The position numbers were made by a program, and so were the translations under genes. Shown here piece after piece: positions 12,536-15,117 of a DNA stretch of 15,117 bases (the stretch's first letter is position 1; each line of letters opens with the position of its first letter). The notes beneath the pieces were generated by a model. It was not told the DNA's origin, did no database searches, and saw nothing but the letters and a program-made list of their open reading frames with translations. The DNA comes from Myxococcota bacterium (GTDB lineage Bacteria > Myxococcota > Polyangia > GCA-2747355 > JAKLHH01), in NCBI GenBank assembly GCA_022710245.1, contig JAKLHH010000052.1, positions 1 to 15,117 of the forward strand, in the 5' to 3' direction.

Positions 12536-15117
12536 CTAGTTCACCACGAGCGGCACCGGCGCCGCCGTCGCGCGGATCTCCGGGTGGTAGTAGAGATACG
12601 CGAGGCTGCTCGCGCCCGCCGTCTTCACCCGCGCGCGCGCCTTGTAGCGCAGCTTCAGGGTCACCGGGCTCCCGGTCCGCAGCGCGTCGAGGTAGAGGTC
12701 GAGCTTGCCGCCGCTCACCTCGTAGCGCGCCACGGTGCCCGCGCTCTTGGCCGCCTCCAGGTCCTCGGTGATCGGCGTCAGGCCCGCCGGGATCCCGAGG
12801 GAGAGGAGCGCCATGCCCGAGGCCTCCGGGCGCCGGTACGCGAGCTCCACGTCGACCGGCACCACGCCGCCCATCTGCACCCGCGTGCGCCCGTAGTCGA
12901 CCTTGAGCGCCAGCGGGAGCTCGGCGCCCGCGCCCTTCTCGCGCCAGGGGATGGTGTAGATCGTCACCACCTGGAACGGCGCCGCCTCCGGTCCGGTGAG
13001 CTCGACGACGTTCGCCCCCATGCGCGCCCGCGGTCCCAGCTCCATCAGCTGCGGCGCGTCGGCCCCGGCCTTCATCGCCAGGCTCCCGGCCTCCTGACCG
13101 TTGATGCGCACCGCCACCGCCTGGGTCGCGTCCTTGCCGGCGCCGGCGAGGATGGCGCGGAGCGCGAGGATGGTCCCCTGCGTCGAGTGCCAGGTGCCGC
13201 GCGGATCGCGGGCCGCCGCGATCCCGTCGAGGGCGCCCTTGACCAGCGCGGGCTCGCGGCCGGCCAGGGAGAGCGCGTAGGCGGCGAGCGCAGTGGTCTC
13301 CACGTCGCCCGAGAGCCCGCGCCCGTAGTACGCGGTCGCCTCGAGCGGCGTGAAGGTGACGCGGCCCTCGGCGCGCTTCGCCTTGGCCGCGAGCTGGCCC
13401 GCGACCTTGGCCGCGAGGGCGTGCTTCGCCTTGGCCGCCGCGGCGAGGGTGAGCGCCAGGGTGTAGGGGTCCTGCACCGTGGCCACGGTGCGGTCGAGGC
13501 TGGCGAGCGCCCGCTCGAGCGCCAGGCCGCGGTAGCCCGACTCGGCGAGGGCCCAGGCGATGTAGGCCGTGACCATCGTCCCGCGGCTGTAGCCGGCGCG
13601 CCAGAGCCCGTCGGCGAGGCCGTGCCCGTCGGGGAGCCAGCTGCCGTCCGGCTGCTGCTTCGAGATGAGCCAGCTCTGCGTGCGCCGGATGACCGCCTCG
13701 TCGACGGGGAAGACGCGCGACATGTCGCGGAACTCCATCAGCCCGTAGGCGGTCAGGACCTGGTTCGCCGGCGCTCGCCCGAACCACTCGAAGCCGCCGC
13801 CGGAGACCTCGTAGCCGAGCAGCCGCTGGTAGCCGAGCGCGATGAAGCGCCGCGCCCGCGCCGAGACCTCCGGCGTCAGCTTGCCGGTGCGCTTCAGGTA
13901 GTCCGTGATGAGCACGTTCGGGTAGGTGGTCGAGGAGGCCTGCTCGAAGCAGCCGTGCGGCATCTGCAGCGAGCTCTCGAGCCCGTCCATCGCCGAGGAG
14001 AGCGGCGAGGGGAAGAGCTTGACCAGGAGCCGGGCGCTGCCGCGCACCGCCGTCTCCGGCACCGTCACCGCGACCTTGGTCGTCTCGCCTGGCTTCAGCG
14101 TCCCCGAGACGGACTCGGAGAGCTCCTGCCCCGCCTCGGAGACGGTGATCTCGCGCGCGAGCGCGTCGCTCTCGCGGGTGCCGTCGGCGCGGAGCCCGAG
14201 GCGGTGCTTGCCCGCGCGCAGGACGCGGAGCTTGAGCTCGCGCCCGTCCACCGCGCCGGCGCCGAGCTGCACCGCGAGCTGGGGCTTGCCGACCAGCTCG
14301 AACCACGGCTCGCTCTTCACCTCGAGGCGCACCAGCTGCGGCTCGCCGAGGTAGTTGTAGACGGCGATCGGGATGGTGACCTCGTCGCCCCTCACCAGCG
14401 CCACCGGCATGTCGAGATCGACGAAGAAGTCCTGGAAGGCCTTCAGCGGCCGGTCGACCGACCCGAGCTGGCCGTCCGCCGAGGAGGCGAGCGCGGAGAG
14501 ACGCCACTCGGTGATCGAGTCGGCGAGCGGGAGCTTCAGCTCGGCGACGCCCTTCTCGTCGGTGACGAGCTCGGGGTGGATGTACATCGTCTCGGGGAAG
14601 TCCTCGCGCAGGCGCACCTCGCGGCGCGGGATCGCCTTCAGCGCGGCCTCCGTCTTCTCCTTGCGGTCCGCCGCCAGGCCGGCGAGGCCGGAGCCGCCGG
14701 CGCCGCCGAGGACCTTCAGCACGCCGCGCTTCGCCGCCTCCTCGCGGAGCGCCTGCCGGGGGGCCGCGTCGGCCGCCGCGGCCATCGGCGGCTGCGGCCG
14801 CGCCCGCACTCCGAACCGACGCCCCGGCGCGCCCTCCACCGGGGACGGCGAGTACTTCAGCATCGGCCCGCCCGGCGGCAGGTCGACGAGCTGCGGCCTC
14901 GAGGTGTCGACCTTCGGGGGCGGCACGCTGCCGGGCGGCTCGGCCTTGCGCAGGAGCGCGAGCTCGCCGCCGCCGATCACCCAGAGCAGCCCCATCCCGG
15001 CCGCCGGCACCGCGAAGTAGGCCCAGCCGAAGCGGCCCGTCGCGCTGCTGTGCACCGCGATCCCGACCACCACGCCGAGGGGCACCATCACCACCACCCA
15101 GAACGGCGAAGCGCCGA
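12536..15117 (-). CDS. Alpha-2-macroglobulin family protein with intact thioester (5' end beyond the window)
   Basis: The visible frame is open to the right edge and ends at TAG (12536-12538). Counting from the codon at 15097, two hydrophobic segments (about 1-16 and 25-42) precede a Pro/Ala/Gly-rich stretch. The A2M domain follows (REDFPETMYIHPELVTD, LADSITEWRLSALASS; about 160-215). The thioester motif GCFEQ is at 382-386 (13940-13954) within PHGCFEQASSTTYPN, followed by the helical thioester domain (to about 640) and C-terminal beta domains. Cys and Gln needed for the thioester are present, so it should trap attacking proteases covalently. Bacterial members usually lie in the periplasm or on the outer membrane as defence against proteases. 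The N-terminal macroglobulin domains are presumably outside the window; the GTG at 15097 is unlikely to be the true start because coding continues upstream (GASPFW). Confidence 0.95.
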   Translation of the reverse strand, partial: GASPFWVVVMVPLGVVVGIAVHSSATGRFGWAYFAVPAAGMGLLWVIGGGELALLRKAEPPGSVPPPKVDTSRPQLVDLPPGGPMLKYSPSPVEGAPGRRFGVRARPQPPMAAAADAAPRQALREEAAKRGVLKVLGGAGGSGLAGLAADRKEKTEAALKAIPRREVRLREDFPETMYIHPELVTDEKGVAELKLPLADSITEWRLSALASSADGQLGSVDRPLKAFQDFFVDLDMPVALVRGDEVTIPIAVYNYLGEPQLVRLEVKSEPWFELVGKPQLAVQLGAGAVDGRELKLRVLRAGKHRLGLRADGTRESDALAREITVSEAGQELSESVSGTLKPGETTKVAVTVPETAVRGSARLLVKLFPSPLSSAMDGLESSLQMPHGCFEQASSTTYPNVLITDYLKRTGKLTPEVSARARRFIALGYQRLLGYEVSGGGFEWFGRAPANQVLTAYGLMEFRDMSRVFPVDEAVIRRTQSWLISKQQPDGSWLPDGHGLADGLWRAGYSRGTMVTAYIAWALAESGYRGLALERALASLDRTVATVQDPYTLALTLAAAAKAKHALAAKVAGQLAAKAKRAEGRVTFTPLEATAYYGRGLSGDVETTALAAYALSLAGREPALVKGALDGIAAARDPRGTWHSTQGTILALRAILAGAGKDATQAVAVRINGQEAGSLAMKAGADAPQLMELGPRARMGANVVELTGPEAAPFQVVTIYTIPWREKGAGAELPLALKVDYGRTRVQMGGVVPVDVELAYRRPEASGMALLSLGIPAGLTPITEDLEAAKSAGTVARYEVSGGKLDLYLDALRTGSPVTLKLRYKARARVKTAGASSLAYLYYHPEIRATAAPVPLVVN

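Overview
This window reads as chromosomal DNA of a very GC-rich myxobacterium (Myxococcota). Four things point there. A secreted glycoside hydrolase ends in a MYXO-CTERM-like sorting tail. A Ser/Thr protein kinase of the myxobacterial membrane type is present. Sigma-54 enhancer-binding proteins and phosphorelay genes are dense. A Cys-rich lipoprotein has a cysteine pattern I associate with this group. I see no rRNA, tRNA, insertion sequence or CRISPR array.

Layout. Positions 1-1298 (minus) hold a soluble histidine kinase whose stop overlaps the start of an NtrC-type response regulator that runs off the left edge. The pair lies behind a consensus -24/-12 (sigma-54) promoter. Positions 1497-4092 (minus) hold a two-gene unit: a coiled-coil SPFH/flotillin-like protein followed by a membrane-anchored M23 metallopeptidase. 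Two copies of a 51-63 bp palindromic repeat bracket this unit in the same orientation. After a 388 bp divergent gap with another -24/-12 promoter, positions 4481-6621 (plus) encode a GAF-AAA+-Fis sigma-54 activator translationally coupled to a secreted archaemetzincin-like zinc protease. A stand-alone receiver protein (6666-7208, minus) converges on it. A 661 bp, AT-richer, hairpin-rich stretch follows, in which I find no convincing gene.

From 7870 there is a small one-TM protein (minus), divergent from a secreted GH15-like glucoamylase (8321-10588, plus), then a Ser/Thr kinase with a C-terminal TM helix (10824-12056, plus). Converging on the kinase is a small 13-cysteine lipoprotein gene (12078-12383, minus) with a near-consensus -24/-12 promoter and a strong Shine-Dalgarno. 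The right end (12536 to the edge, minus) is the C-terminal part of an alpha-2-macroglobulin-family protein with an intact thioester motif.

Common thread. Three good -24/-12 promoters sit in front of a two-component system, a GAF-type activator and a Cys-rich lipoprotein, and two sigma-54 activators are encoded here. This suggests a sigma-54 signalling neighbourhood serving cell-envelope or secreted functions (M23 peptidase, SPFH scaffold, secreted protease, A2M). The functional link between these genes is inference. The promoters, overlaps and motifs are visible in the sequence.
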